A stretch of DNA of 64,000 bases from Archangium violaceum. Lineage in GTDB: Bacteria; Myxococcota; Myxococcia; Myxococcales; Myxococcaceae. The position numbers and the translations under genes were made by a program. Of the stretch, positions 1-8,906 are shown piece by piece; position 1 is the first letter of the stretch, and each line of letters begins with the position of its first letter. The notes beneath the pieces are model-generated. The model saw nothing but the letters and a program-made list of their open reading frames with translations, did no database searches and was not told the origin of the DNA. The DNA is taken from the NCBI RefSeq assembly GCF_016887565.1, contig NZ_CP069396.1:3437001-3501000 (forward strand), in the 5' to 3' direction.

Positions 1-135
1 GCGGTCCACGGTCGCGCGCATGGACTTCACGTACGCGGCGTTCATCGTGTTGGCGGACTGGCCCGGATCATCCAACGTCAAGACCACGATGCCGTCGGCG
101 TCTCGCTCCCAGCGGATGGTGTTCTGCTCGCTCAT
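1..135 (-). CDS. FadB/FadJ-type 3-hydroxyacyl-CoA dehydrogenase, N-terminal 45 codons (cut by window edge)
   Basis: Only the first 45 codons lie in the window. The translation begins MSEQNTIRWERDADG and continues with a VLTLDDP strand and a SANTMN stretch. This is how the crotonase domain of large bifunctional enoyl-CoA hydratase/3-hydroxyacyl-CoA dehydrogenases starts. Such enzymes hydrate enoyl-CoA and oxidise the 3-hydroxyacyl-CoA to the 3-ketoacyl-CoA, the substrate of the thiolase encoded 42 bp upstream in the same direction. The pairing with that thiolase supports the call. The rest of the protein, including the NAD-binding domain, is outside the window, so the bifunctional nature is inferred. 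Confidence 0.7.
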   Translation of the reverse strand, partial: MSEQNTIRWERDADGIVVLTLDDPGQSANTMNAAYVKSMRATVDR

Positions 136-177
136 GGGTTCGCTCGAATGTTGTCGATAAAAAGAGGAGGAAGAGAT

Positions 178-1389
178 TCAAACGCGCTCGACGAGGGTGG
201 CCACGCCCATCCCGCCGCCGACGCACAGGGTGACGACCGCGCGGCGTGCCTTCCGCCGCTCGAGCTCGTCCACCACGGTCCCGAGAATCATCGCGCCAGT
301 GGCCCCGAGCGGGTGGCCCATGGCGATCGCGCCACCGTTGACGTTGAGCTTCTCGCTCGGGATGGCGAGATCCTTCTGGTACTTGAGGACCACGGAGGAG
401 AAGGCCTCGTTGAGCTCGAAGAGGTCGATGTCCCGGATGGAGAGGCCGGCAATGTCGAGCAGCTTCCGGGTGGCCGGAATCGGGCCGGTGAGCATGAGGG
501 TCGGGTCCGCGCCGGACGTGGCGACGGCGACGATGCGCGCCCGCGGCGTGAGGCCGAGCTCCTTGCCGACCTTCTCCGAGCCCAACAGCACGAGCGCCGC
601 GCCATCGACGATGCCGGACGAGTTCCCCGGCGTGTGCACGTGGTGGATCTTCTCCACGAAGTGGTACTTCTGCAGCGCCACCGCGTCGAAGCCGCCGGCC
701 TCGCCGACCCCGGCGAAGGATGGGTTGAGCTGACCGAGCGAGGCCACGGTGGAGTCCGGACGCATCTGCTCGTCGCGGTCGAGCACGGTGAGGCCGTTCT
801 GGTCCACCACCGGGACGACGGAGTTCTTGAAGTATCCGGCGGCCCAGGCCCTGGCCGCGCGCTCCTGCGACTGCGCGGCATAGCGGTCCACGTCCTCGCG
901 GGTGAAGCCCTCCATCGTCGCGATCAGGTCCGCGGAGATGCCCTGAGGCACGAAGTAGGTGTCATAGTTGGTGGCGGGGTCCTGGGCCCAGGCGCCGCCG
1001 TCCGAGCCCATCGGGACGCGCGACATGCTCTCCACGCCACCCGCGATGACCAGGTGTTCCCATCCCGAGCGCACCTGCTGGGCGGCCATGTTCACCGCGG
1101 TCAGGCCCGAGGCGCAGAAGCGGTTGAGCTGGACTCCGCCGGTCGTCTCCGGGAGGCCGGCCGCGAGCACCAGGGTCCGGGCGATGTCCGCGCCCTGGTC
1201 TCCGACCGGGGAGACCACGCCGAGCACCACGTCGTCGATCCGCTGGGGATCCAGCTTCGGGTGACGCTTCTTGAGCGCATCCACCAGGCCGACGAGCAGC
1301 GATAGGGGCTTGATTCCGTGCAGCGCGCCCTTCTTGCCCTTGCCGCGGGGGGTGCGAACGGCGTCGAAGATGAAAGCTTCCTGGCTCAC
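178..1389 (-). CDS. Acetyl-CoA acyltransferase (thiolase, FadA type)
   Basis: A 403-residue thiolase that cleaves 3-ketoacyl-CoA with CoA in the last step of beta-oxidation. The full family signature is present: nucleophile Cys92 in NRFCASGL, the NEAF motif, His359 in GHPLGATGA and Cys389 in CVGGGMG. Length is normal for the family. The start is a GTG preceded by AAGGAGG at 6-nt spacing. It lies 32 bp after the acyl-CoA dehydrogenase gene and 42 bp before the FadB-type gene, all on the minus strand, so it forms a trifunctional-type pair with the latter. A biosynthetic acetoacetyl-CoA thiolase is less likely, given eight consecutive beta-oxidation genes. Confidence 0.93.
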   Translation of the reverse strand: MSQEAFIFDAVRTPRGKGKKGALHGIKPLSLLVGLVDALKKRHPKLDPQRIDDVVLGVVSPVGDQGADIARTLVLAAGLPETTGGVQLNRFCASGLTAVNMAAQQVRSGWEHLVIAGGVESMSRVPMGSDGGAWAQDPATNYDTYFVPQGISADLIATMEGFTREDVDRYAAQSQERAARAWAAGYFKNSVVPVVDQNGLTVLDRDEQMRPDSTVASLGQLNPSFAGVGEAGGFDAVALQKYHFVEKIHHVHTPGNSSGIVDGAALVLLGSEKVGKELGLTPRARIVAVATSGADPTLMLTGPIPATRKLLDIAGLSIRDIDLFELNEAFSSVVLKYQKDLAIPSEKLNVNGGAIAMGHPLGATGAMILGTVVDELERRKARRAVVTLCVGGGMGVATLVERV

Positions 1390-1421
1390 CGGGAGCCTCC
1401 TTGCGAAACGGTTGGAGTGGT

Positions 1422-2570
1422 TCAGAGGGAACGGGCGACGAGCTCTTTCATGATCTCATTCGCGCCGGCGAAAATCCGCAACACGCGGGTATCGGCGAAC
1501 AGGTGGGCAATGGGGTATTCTTTCATGTACCCGTACCCGCCAAAAAGTTGCAGGCAGCGATCCACGACGATGCATGCCTGGTCGGTCACCCAGTATTTGG
1601 CCATGGCCGCCGTGGTCACGTCGAGCTGGCCCTCGATGTGGGATTGGATGCAGTCATCGATGAAGGTGCGGCAGACGCGCTTCAGGGTCGCGCACTCCGC
1701 GAGCTCGAAGCGCGTGTTCTGCAAGGCGATGAGGGGCTTGCCGAAGACGTGACGCTGCTTGGTGTACTCGACCGTCAAATCCACGGCGCGCTCGAGGCTC
1801 GCCATGCCCATGAGCGCCACGATCAGCCGCTCCTGGGGCAGCTGCTGCATCATCTGGACGAAACCATGGCCCTCCTCGCCGCCGAGCAGATTGACGGCGG
1901 GGACCTTCAGGTCATCGAAGAAGAGCTCGGTCGTGTCCTGGCCCTTGCCGCCAAGCTTGTCGAGGATGCGGCCCCGCGTGAAGCCGGGCGTCGTGTCGGA
2001 GACCTCGGCGCACAACAGCGAGATGCCGGCGTGCCCCTTCGCATCCCCCGTCCGCACGGCGATGATGATGAAGTCACAGACGTGGCCGTTGGAGATGAAG
2101 GTCTTCGCGCCGCTCACCCGGTAGAAATCACCGTCCCGCACCGCGCGGGTGGAGATGGCCTGGAGGTCCGAACCCGTCCCCGGCTCGGTCATGGCGATGG
2201 CCCCCACCCACTCGCCGCTCGCGAGCCTGGGCAGCCACTTCTGCTTCTGGGCCTCGGACGCATAGGCGAGGAGGTAATGCGCGACGATGGCGCAATGCAC
2301 GCCGAAGCCCATCGAGGGGTCCCCGGCGCGGATCTGCTCCTCGATGAGGACCGCCTCGTGCGCGAACGTGCCACCGCCTCCGCCGTAGGCCTCCGGAATG
2401 GACATGCACAGGAGCCCAAGCTCGCCTGCTCGCCGATAGAGCGCCTTGTCCGGATAACCCTGGGCCACGTGCTTGGGCACGTTGGGAAGGACCTCTTTCG
2501 TGAAGTAGGCGGCCGCGAGCCCGCGCACCTGCTCGAGCTCGTCCGAGCTCCATGGGGAACGTCTCGTCAT
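1422..2570 (-). CDS. Acyl-CoA dehydrogenase
   Basis: An FAD-dependent acyl-CoA dehydrogenase of 382 residues that introduces the alpha-beta double bond in acyl-CoA and passes electrons to ETF. Visible family features are [12 protein letters not shown] (flavin/substrate loop), [20 protein letters not shown] and the C-terminal [14 protein letters not shown] with [13 protein letters not shown] chose ATG 2570 ([14 protein letters not shown]) over an in-frame start 28 codons upstream. It has a purine-rich GAGAAGAGAGAGG upstream, and the longer form would overlap the preceding gene. It is 28 bp downstream of a second, divergent-sequence acyl-CoA dehydrogenase, which suggests different chain-length or branched substrates. 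Substrate cannot be read from sequence. Confidence 0.92.
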   Translation of the reverse strand: MTRRSPWSSDELEQVRGLAAAYFTKEVLPNVPKHVAQGYPDKALYRRAGELGLLCMSIPEAYGGGGGTFAHEAVLIEEQIRAGDPSMGFGVHCAIVAHYLLAYASEAQKQKWLPRLASGEWVGAIAMTEPGTGSDLQAISTRAVRDGDFYRVSGAKTFISNGHVCDFIIIAVRTGDAKGHAGISLLCAEVSDTTPGFTRGRILDKLGGKGQDTTELFFDDLKVPAVNLLGGEEGHGFVQMMQQLPQERLIVALMGMASLERAVDLTVEYTKQRHVFGKPLIALQNTRFELAECATLKRVCRTFIDDCIQSHIEGQLDVTTAAMAKYWVTDQACIVVDRCLQLFGGYGYMKEYPIAHLFADTRVLRIFAGANEIMKELVARSL

Positions 2571-2598
2571 GTCTGCCTCTCTCTTCTCAGGTTCCGCT

Positions 2599-3738
2599 CT
2601 AGAGTCCGAACGTCTTGCCGATGATGTCGCGCTGGATTTCGTTCGTGCCGCCATAGACGGTGGAGATCACCGTGGCGCGCAGATGCGACTCCATGTCGTA
2701 CTCGAGGGCGTAGCCGTAGCCCCCCATCATCTGCATGCCTTCGAGCGCCACGCGCTTGGCCGTCTCGGTCGCCTTCAGCTTCGCCATCGACGCCTCGCGG
2801 GGGAGCCTCCGTTCGGGTGCCTCGTCCGCCATCGCGGCCACGCGGTAGATGAGCAGCTCACAGCAATCGAGCTCGGTGGCGAGGTCCGCGATCCGGTGCT
2901 TGAGCGCCTGGAAGGAACCAACCGGCTTGCCGAACTGCTTGCGCTCCTTCACGTATGCGACGGCGTCATCGAAGGCGCGCCGGCCGCGGCCGAGCATGGA
3001 CGCGGCGAGGAGGAGCCGCTCGCTGTTGAGCCCCGCCATCAGCTGGGGCCAGGCCTGGTCCACGGTTCCGACCACGGCGCTCTCGGGCAGGAAGCAGTCG
3101 GTGAAGTAGACGTCATTCACCTCCTTGCCGCCCATCGTGGGGATGCCACGAATCTCCATCCCGGGCGTGCCCGCGGGGACGCAGAACATGGTGAGGCCCT
3201 CGTGCCGCGAGCTCGAGGCGTGGGTGCGAGCCACGAGCAGGATGTGGTCCGCGAAGTGTGCGTTCGAGCACCAGGTCTTCTGCCCGTTGATGATGAATCC
3301 TCCCGGGGTCCGGGTCGCGCGGCAGGTGATCGCGGCGACGTCCGAGCCGGCCCCGGGTTCTGAAATGGAGACCGCCTCCACGCGGCCGCGGGTGATTCCG
3401 CCGAGAATCGTCTCGCGCTGGGCCTCGGTCCCGAACTTCGCGTACGGACCGGCGGCGACCGCCGTGGTGATATAGCCACCCACCGGGGCGAGCCCGTACG
3501 CGGTCCGCTCGGCGAAGAGACAGATGTCGGACATGCCGCCGTCCGAGCCGCCATACTTCGACGGGATGCCCACCCCGAGCCAACCGAGCTCGGCCATCTG
3601 AGCGTAGAGGGCGGGGTTGTGGGCCTCGGTACCGTTCCCGGTCAAGGCGTCGCGTTGCGCGCGCGTCCCCGTCTTGGCGCGGCAGAACGCGTCGATGGCG
3701 GCGGCGAACGAAGCTTGCTCCGGTGTTCTCGCATGCAT
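2599..3738 (-). CDS. Acyl-CoA dehydrogenase (second paralogue)
   Basis: A 379-residue acyl-CoA dehydrogenase. N-terminal helical segment SFAAAIDAFCRAKTG, then SISEPGAGSDVAAIT, GQKTWCSNAHFADH, VYFTDCFLPESAVVG, and the C-terminal MQMMGGYGYALEYDMESHLR with VYGGTNEIQRDIIGK. The ATG at 3738 has AAGGGA five bases upstream. It sits between the acyl-CoA ligase gene (36 bp gap) and the first dehydrogenase (28 bp gap) in the minus-strand operon. The two dehydrogenases are clearly different proteins rather than a recent duplication. Either could act on branched or isoprenoid-derived acyl-CoAs; that is speculation from the nearby rubber-oxygenase homologue. Confidence 0.92.
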   Translation of the reverse strand: MHARTPEQASFAAAIDAFCRAKTGTRAQRDALTGNGTEAHNPALYAQMAELGWLGVGIPSKYGGSDGGMSDICLFAERTAYGLAPVGGYITTAVAAGPYAKFGTEAQRETILGGITRGRVEAVSISEPGAGSDVAAITCRATRTPGGFIINGQKTWCSNAHFADHILLVARTHASSSRHEGLTMFCVPAGTPGMEIRGIPTMGGKEVNDVYFTDCFLPESAVVGTVDQAWPQLMAGLNSERLLLAASMLGRGRRAFDDAVAYVKERKQFGKPVGSFQALKHRIADLATELDCCELLIYRVAAMADEAPERRLPREASMAKLKATETAKRVALEGMQMMGGYGYALEYDMESHLRATVISTVYGGTNEIQRDIIGKTFGL

Positions 3739-3774
3739 GGGAGTCCCTTGGGTGGTGGTTCGGGAGGTGGGGGG

Positions 3775-5613
3775 TCAGGCGTTCGCGTAGAGCGTGGCGA
3801 TGCGCTCGGCGTACTGCTCGAGGATCACGCGGCGCTTGAGCTTGAGGGTGGGCGTGAGCTGGCCCGTCGCGGGAGACCACGCCTCGGGGACCACCTCGAA
3901 GCGCTTGATCTGCTCCGCTCGGGAAAGCCGGGCGTTGGTCGAGGCAACGAGCGACTCGAGCTCGGCGCGAATCGCCGGATCGCGCGCGAGGTCGGCGAGC
4001 GACCGCGGCGCGAGGCCATGAGCCTTGGCCCAGAGCGGCGCGGCGTCCGGGTCGAGCGAGACGAGTGCCGTCACGTAGGGCCGGCCATCGCCAATCGTGA
4101 TCGCCTGACCGACGAGCGGATGCGCGCGCAGCATGCCCTCGAGCCGGGATGGCGCGATGTTCTTCCCGCTCGAGGTGATGAGGAGCTCCTTCTTGCGGTC
4201 GGTGATGGTGAGGAAGCCGTCGGGGTCGAGCGTGCCGATGTCGCCGGTGGCGAGCCAGCCGTCCGCGTCGACCGCGCTGACGATCTGACCGTCCGCGGCG
4301 AGATAGCCGAGGAACACCACGGGGCCGCGAACGAGGATTTCACCGTCCTCTGCCAGCCGGAGCTGCATTCCGGGAATGGGTCGGCCCACGGCACCCACGC
4401 GGAAGTCCGCGGGCGTGCTGACGGTGGCGCAGCCGGTGGTTTCGCTCATGCCCCAGACCTCGAGCACCTTGAGCCCGAAGCCTCCGAGGTACTCGAGAAT
4501 CTCGACGGGGATGGGCGCCGAGCCGCTGCTCGCCCACTCGATCGTGTCCAGTCCGAGCGTCCTGCGCAGGGGCTTGAGAACCCTGGCCTCCACCTCCGCG
4601 ACCTTCCGCAGGAGCTCCGGGGGCACGGCTTTTCCGGCGCCTTCGAGCCGGAAGGCCTCCAGGGCCACCGCATGAGCGGAGAGGATGGCCTCGCGCTGAG
4701 CAGGCTCGAGCGTGCCCAGCTTCGCCCGCAGGCCCCCGGCGAGCTTCTCCCAGACGCGCGGCACCCCGAAGAACGAAGGGGGAGACACCTTGGCCATCAG
4801 CGGCACCACGCCCGCCGGATCCGCGCAGATGTGCACGTGCAGCGCCTTGTAGAGTGCGCGGTAGAAGCCGAGCTCGCGCTCCGCGATATGCGCCAGCGGG
4901 AGATAGGCGATCGACGGGGACTGCATGGGAATGGGGATGGCGAGGTCCACCGAGATCGCCTCATAGAAGGCGTTCCGGTGGCTCAGCACCACGCCTTTGG
5001 GGTCGCCAGTGGTGCCCGAGGTGTACATCATCGCGATCGGGTCCTCGGGCCGGATGGTTCTCCAGCCGTCCTCGAAGACCGTGGGATCCGCCTGGTGCAA
5101 CCTGCGTCCCTCGGTCTCGACCTCCGCGAAGGAGATGAAGCGCGCATCCCCGGCCGGGATGGCCGATGAATCCAGGACGATGATCCGTTTGAGCGCCGGG
5201 AGCGTTTCGAGCACCGGCTGCCACCGTGCGACCTCCTCCGCGCCCTCCAGCACCACCACCGTGGCCCGGCTGTGCCGCGCGACGTAGCCCACCTGCTCTG
5301 TGCTCAGGGTCTGGTACGCGGTACAGGGAATGGCGGCGAGGTGGACCGCGGCGAAGTCGATGCTCCAGTGCTCTGGCCGGCTGGACATCATGAGCATCAT
5401 CCGCTCGCCTCGCGACAGCCCGAGCGCGCCGAGCCCGCGGGCGAGCGCGGCGGTCTGTTCGCGTAGCTGTGCCCAGGTGAGCGTCTTGTCTCCGGCGCTG
5501 ATTGCGGGAGCGCCCGCATATTCTTCGGCATTGCGTTTGAGGAGCAGCGGCAGCGTGAGCTTGTTTGCCTGTGATTGGCACTGCGCTTCCAATGCTGCGA
5601 GCGACGAACCCAT
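3775..5613 (-). CDS. Long-chain acyl-CoA synthetase (AMP-forming)
   Basis: An ANL-superfamily ligase of 612 residues that activates a carboxylic acid to acyl-AMP and then acyl-CoA. Motifs in order: MMYTSGTTGDPKGVVLSH (P-loop), LPLAHIAERELGFYRAL, VWGMSETTGC, GWLATGDIGTLDPDGFLTITDRKKELLITSSGKNIAPSRLE, and the C-terminal TPTLKLKRRVILEQY with the acylation lysine region. Length and motif spacing match FACS/FadD15-like long-chain ligases. Starts at ATG 5613 or GTG 5619 are possible; GGGAGG upstream fits ATG 5613 better. It feeds the two dehydrogenases encoded immediately downstream. Confidence 0.93.
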   Translation of the reverse strand: MGSSLAALEAQCQSQANKLTLPLLLKRNAEEYAGAPAISAGDKTLTWAQLREQTAALARGLGALGLSRGERMMLMMSSRPEHWSIDFAAVHLAAIPCTAYQTLSTEQVGYVARHSRATVVVLEGAEEVARWQPVLETLPALKRIIVLDSSAIPAGDARFISFAEVETEGRRLHQADPTVFEDGWRTIRPEDPIAMMYTSGTTGDPKGVVLSHRNAFYEAISVDLAIPIPMQSPSIAYLPLAHIAERELGFYRALYKALHVHICADPAGVVPLMAKVSPPSFFGVPRVWEKLAGGLRAKLGTLEPAQREAILSAHAVALEAFRLEGAGKAVPPELLRKVAEVEARVLKPLRRTLGLDTIEWASSGSAPIPVEILEYLGGFGLKVLEVWGMSETTGCATVSTPADFRVGAVGRPIPGMQLRLAEDGEILVRGPVVFLGYLAADGQIVSAVDADGWLATGDIGTLDPDGFLTITDRKKELLITSSGKNIAPSRLEGMLRAHPLVGQAITIGDGRPYVTALVSLDPDAAPLWAKAHGLAPRSLADLARDPAIRAELESLVASTNARLSRAEQIKRFEVVPEAWSPATGQLTPTLKLKRRVILEQYAERIATLYANA

Positions 5614-5659
5614 GGGCACCTCCCCGAGTCAATGGCCAGACGTACTGTTTCGTTCCTCT

Positions 5660-6487
5660 TCAGGGGTCGACGTAGAGGTCGAGCAGGACGTCAGGGCCAC
5701 CCCCATAGCTGGTGAAGTCGGTGATGCCTTCGGCGCGGAGGACGTCTTCATCGATGAAGGTCTGCCCCGTGCAATCGCGCGGCGGGCGCTGGAGGATGGC
5801 CACGGCCGCGTCCGCCATGATCTCCGGCGAGCGGGCCCGCTGCATCGATGTGTCGCCCCCGAGCATGTTCTTCACGGCGGCGGTGGCGATGAGCGTTCGG
5901 GGCCAGAGGGCGTTCGCGGCGATGCCGGCCTCGGCCAGCTCCGCGGCCCAGCCGAGCGTGAGCAGGGTCATCCCGTACTTGGCGAGCGTGTACGCAGGGT
6001 GCAGGCCCATCCAGCGCGGCGCGAGGTTGACCGGCGGCGAGAGCGAGAGGATGTGCGGGTGGGGAGATCTCCGCAGGTGCGGAATCGCCGCGCGCGTCAG
6101 AAGGAACGTCCCCCGCAGCTGGATTTGCTGCATCAGGTCGAAGCGCTTGACCGGCAGCTCTTCGGTCTTGAGCGGGGCGAGGGCGCTCGCGTTGTTGACG
6201 CAGAAGTCGATGCCGCCAAAGCGTGCCACGGTCTCATCCACGGCCCGCTGCACGGCCGCTTCGTCGCGCACGTCGCCGACCACCGCGAGCGCCTGGCCGC
6301 CCGCGGCTTCGATCTCCGCGGCCGCCGTGTGCACCGTCCCGGGCAGCCGTGGATCCGGGGTGTCGGTCTTCGCCAGGAGCGTGACGTTGGCCCCCAGGCG
6401 CCCCGCCGCGACGCCGATCGCCAGCCCGATTCCGCGGCTTCCTCCGGACATCAACAGCGTGCGTCCCGCAAGTGGCCTCGAGGTCAT
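5660..6487 (-). CDS. Short-chain dehydrogenase/reductase, HSDL2-like
   Basis: A 275-residue NAD(P)-dependent oxidoreductase. It has LLMSGGSRGIGLAIG (nucleotide-binding glycine motif, unusually SGGSRGIG), VGDVRDEAAVQ, CVNNASALAP, and the catalytic AYTLAKYGMTLL (YxxxK). The LSLSPPVNLAPRWMG and ALWPRTLIATAAVKNMLGGD stretches resemble the SDR domain of hydroxysteroid dehydrogenase-like protein 2 and SCP-x-linked enzymes, which are linked to peroxisomal and bacterial lipid oxidation. The start (MTSRPLAGRTLLM) overlaps the stop of the TetR gene by 4 bp (ATGA), implying translational coupling. Its substrate is unknown. Confidence 0.88.
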   Translation of the reverse strand: MTSRPLAGRTLLMSGGSRGIGLAIGVAAGRLGANVTLLAKTDTPDPRLPGTVHTAAAEIEAAGGQALAVVGDVRDEAAVQRAVDETVARFGGIDFCVNNASALAPLKTEELPVKRFDLMQQIQLRGTFLLTRAAIPHLRRSPHPHILSLSPPVNLAPRWMGLHPAYTLAKYGMTLLTLGWAAELAEAGIAANALWPRTLIATAAVKNMLGGDTSMQRARSPEIMADAAVAILQRPPRDCTGQTFIDEDVLRAEGITDFTSYGGGPDVLLDLYVDP

Positions 6488-7170
6488 CGCTCGTCCTTTC
6501 CTCGCTTGCGCCCTGACCCCGACCCCCGGGAGTCTCCGTGCTCGGGGTGGGCGTCGTGATGGAGCTGGGGGAATACGTCGCGCACGATCGTGATGAGCGC
6601 TTCGCTCAGGAGCAGGTGCGCGTCCTCGCGCGAGAGTGTCCCGCCGCGGATCCACTCGCGGATGGTGGCTTTCACCAGCCCGCCGTAGGAGCGCATCATC
6701 GCCCGGTGCCGCGCGTCACTTCCGACCTCGACCTTGAGACCCAGGAACTCGAGCGTCTTCGCGGCGGCCACGTCGTCCGCCTCCGAGATGATGCGCTCGA
6801 CCTCCGGATCCGCGCCGATGCCCCCCGCGCCGGTAACCGCCACATAGGTCTTTCCGTGGGTCGCCACCGTATCGAGGTACCACTCGACACTGCGCTCCAC
6901 CCGCTGCCGCAAGGTTCCCGTCATGGGCACACTCTCGTCCAGGCCGGGCATGAGCAGCATCCTCTTCACGACCTTCAAATAGAGATCCCGCTTCTGCCCG
7001 AAGTAGTGATTGAGCAATCCCCGGGCGACGCCCGCCTCCCGGGCGATGTCCGTGGTGGAGACTTCCGCGTACGGGCGCTCGCCGAACAGCCGCGTGGCGC
7101 ACTCCAGAATCTGTTCCCTGCGCGTATCCGGCTCGAGCCGTTTCCAGCGAGGAGCAACGGCTGGGCTCAT
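6484..7170 (-). CDS. TetR-family transcriptional regulator
   Basis: A 228-residue regulator. The N-terminal helix-turn-helix is evident: RREQILECATRLFGERPYAEVSTTDIAREAGVARGLLNHYFGQKRDLYLKVVK, residues about 17-67, followed by a helical ligand-binding domain. The C-terminus is charged (HHDAHPEHGDSRG...KRGKDER). Its start overlaps the enoyl-CoA hydratase stop by 4 bp, and its own stop overlaps the SDR start by 4 bp, so it is embedded in the operon it probably controls. TetR proteins in beta-oxidation operons usually sense acyl-CoA. The 19-bp palindromes at 8044-8062 and 14084-14102 are candidate operators. An open frame extends further upstream, but MSPAVAPRW at 7170 is the natural start. Confidence 0.92.
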   Translation of the reverse strand: MSPAVAPRWKRLEPDTRREQILECATRLFGERPYAEVSTTDIAREAGVARGLLNHYFGQKRDLYLKVVKRMLLMPGLDESVPMTGTLRQRVERSVEWYLDTVATHGKTYVAVTGAGGIGADPEVERIISEADDVAAAKTLEFLGLKVEVGSDARHRAMMRSYGGLVKATIREWIRGGTLSREDAHLLLSEALITIVRDVFPQLHHDAHPEHGDSRGSGSGRKRGKDER

Positions 7171-8009
7171 GACTTTTGCTCCCGCCAGGGCAGGAACGCC
7201 GGCAGGTCCCGCTCCAACGTTCGGGGGAACTTCGCGGGCCGCTTCTGCAGGAACGACATCACGCCCTCCTCGGCGTCCGCGTTCTGGGCACAGCTCGCGA
7301 TGAGCTGGCTGTCGAGTGCGAAGGCGGGCTCGGGCGAAGGGAGCGCGCTCATCCGGTAGAGGGCCTGCCGGATGACGGCCACGGACACCGGCGCGGTGGT
7401 CTCGACCAGCTCGCGGGCGAGCGCATGGGCGGCATCGAGCAGCGCGCCCGGCTCGTGGAGGGACTGGACCAGGCCCGCGCCGAGCGCCTCTTCCGCCTGG
7501 ATCAGACGGCCACTCACCATCCAATCCAGCGCGCGCCCCATTCCGACGAGGCGCGGCAGGAACCAGCACGAGCCCGCTTCCGGATAGATGCCACGCCGGC
7601 TGAAGACGAAGCCAAAGCGGCTGTCTTTCGCGGCGAGGCGGAAGTCCGCGGGGAGGATCATCGTCGAGCCCACGCCCACCGCGGCGCCGCGGACGGCGGC
7701 GATGACCGGCTTGCGCAGCGCAAACATCTTGCGAGTCACCCGGGTCGCCGGCTCGACCCAGCCGCGCTCCAGATGGTTGATATTCGACACCTCGAACGAG
7801 CGGCCGCTCAGGTCCGCGCCCACGCAGAAGTCCTTGCCAGCGCCGGTGAGGATGACCACGCGCACGTCTTCGTTTGCGTCGGCGTCACCGAGCGCGTCGG
7901 CGAGCTCGTCCGCCATGGTCACGGTGAATCCGTTCCTCGCTTCGGGACGGTTCAACTCCAGGGTAGCGACCCGATCCGCAACCGAAGACCGGATGTGTTG
8001 GTAGCTCAT
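7167..8009 (-). CDS. Enoyl-CoA hydratase/isomerase family protein (crotonase)
   Basis: A 280-residue crotonase-fold protein: MSYQHIRSSVADRVATLELNRPEARNGFT, then GKDFCVGADLSGR (first oxyanion-hole strand), KPVIAAVRGAAVGVGSTMILPADFRLA, and SRFGFVFSRRGIYPEAGSCWFLPRLVG with a Glu at the usual second catalytic position. Family members hydrate enoyl-CoA or isomerise double bonds. This one is the promoter-proximal gene of the minus-strand operon, with a 19-bp palindrome 35 bp upstream of its ATG. The C-terminus FLQKRPAKFPRTLERDLPAFLPW is typical of hydratases and not of dehydratase or CoA hydrolase relatives. An upstream in-frame extension has no homology and was not used. Confidence 0.9.
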   Translation of the reverse strand: MSYQHIRSSVADRVATLELNRPEARNGFTVTMADELADALGDADANEDVRVVILTGAGKDFCVGADLSGRSFEVSNINHLERGWVEPATRVTRKMFALRKPVIAAVRGAAVGVGSTMILPADFRLAAKDSRFGFVFSRRGIYPEAGSCWFLPRLVGMGRALDWMVSGRLIQAEEALGAGLVQSLHEPGALLDAAHALARELVETTAPVSVAVIRQALYRMSALPSPEPAFALDSQLIASCAQNADAEEGVMSFLQKRPAKFPRTLERDLPAFLPWREQKS

Positions 8010-8043
8010 GAGTGGGGCCTCTATTCGCGTGATGATGGGGGCT

Positions 8044-8062
8044 TGTTGGCACCGTGTCAACA
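8044..8062. promoter_or_regulatory. 19-bp palindromic operator between divergent lipid operons
   Basis: TGTTGGCACCGTGTCAACA is an inverted repeat centred on 8053, with 8 of 9 arm positions symmetric. It lies 35 bp upstream of the enoyl-CoA hydratase start (minus) and 156 bp upstream of the histidine phosphatase start (plus). A near-identical palindrome lies at 14084-14102. Size and symmetry suit a TetR-family dimer; the regulator at 6484-7170 is the obvious candidate. The assignment of regulator to site is inference. Confidence 0.65.
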
Positions 8063-8217
8063 GCAACAGTCTTTGAAGTGCTGCCTGCGAGGCCATGCCT
8101 GGTGTCCGACGTGTTGCGTCATCGGGGGCTGGACGCGCGCGGCCAAGGGACTTCATCCGAGCCACTGCGTGATATGCAAGTCCCCCAGGCTCGCGGCAGC
8201 GGAACAACGGCGGCGAT

Positions 8218-8886
8218 ATGGGCGAAATCTATCTGGTGCGGCACGGTCAGGCCTCGTTCGGCACCGATGACTACGACCGGCTCTCGGCAGTCGGCGTCGA
8301 GCAGGCGCAGCGGTTGGGGGACTGGTTCCGCATGCGCGGTCTGACCTTCGACCGCGTCGTCATCGGAGCGCTGCTGCGCCACCGCCAGACGCTGGAGGCG
8401 ACCGGCTACACCGGCCTCGAGCCCGAAATCCTGCCGGGCCTCAACGAGTATCACTTTCACGCTCTGGTCGACTGCCACCTGGAGCAGTGCCCGGTCGAAC
8501 CGCCGCTAGACCTCAAGGACGCGCGTGTCTTCTACCGCCAGTTGCGCCTGACCCTCGGCGCCTGGGCCGACGGCACGCTGCGGCATCCGCGGTTGCCGGA
8601 AAGTTGGAACGACTTCGAAAGCCGCATCCGCGCCAGCCTGCGCGCGATGATCGACCGGCCCGACGCGCAGCGCGTGCTCGCGATCAGTTCCGGCGGCGCC
8701 ATCAGCGCGCTGGTGCGCGAAGTGCTCGGCCTCACCGTCGACCAGATGATCACCATGAACCTGCAAATGGTGAATACTGGCATCACCCGCCTGATGTTCA
8801 AGGGCGACAAGGTGCGGCTGCAGTCATGGAATGCGCAGCCGCATCTGGAGCGCCCGGATGCTGAACATCTGCTCTCATACACCTGA
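8218..8886 (+). CDS. Histidine phosphatase family protein (phosphoglycerate mutase-like)
   Basis: A 222-residue protein beginning [15 protein letters not shown], with the RHG catalytic motif (His9). The second catalytic histidine expected before the C-terminal SGG strand is replaced by [19 protein letters not shown], where the usual S-H-G reads S-S-G. That is a notable departure and may mean altered activity. It leads a plus-strand operon with an acyl-CoA dehydrogenase, a phosphotransferase and an SDR. I recall this four-gene combination from proteobacterial fatty-acid clusters. A role in dephosphorylating a phosphorylated acyl intermediate made by the phosphotransferase is conceivable but unproven. 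Confidence 0.85.
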   Translation: MGEIYLVRHGQASFGTDDYDRLSAVGVEQAQRLGDWFRMRGLTFDRVVIGALLRHRQTLEATGYTGLEPEILPGLNEYHFHALVDCHLEQCPVEPPLDLKDARVFYRQLRLTLGAWADGTLRHPRLPESWNDFESRIRASLRAMIDRPDAQRVLAISSGGAISALVREVLGLTVDQMITMNLQMVNTGITRLMFKGDKVRLQSWNAQPHLERPDAEHLLSYT

Positions 8887-8906
8887 TTGTTTTCAAAGGG
8901 GAACCC

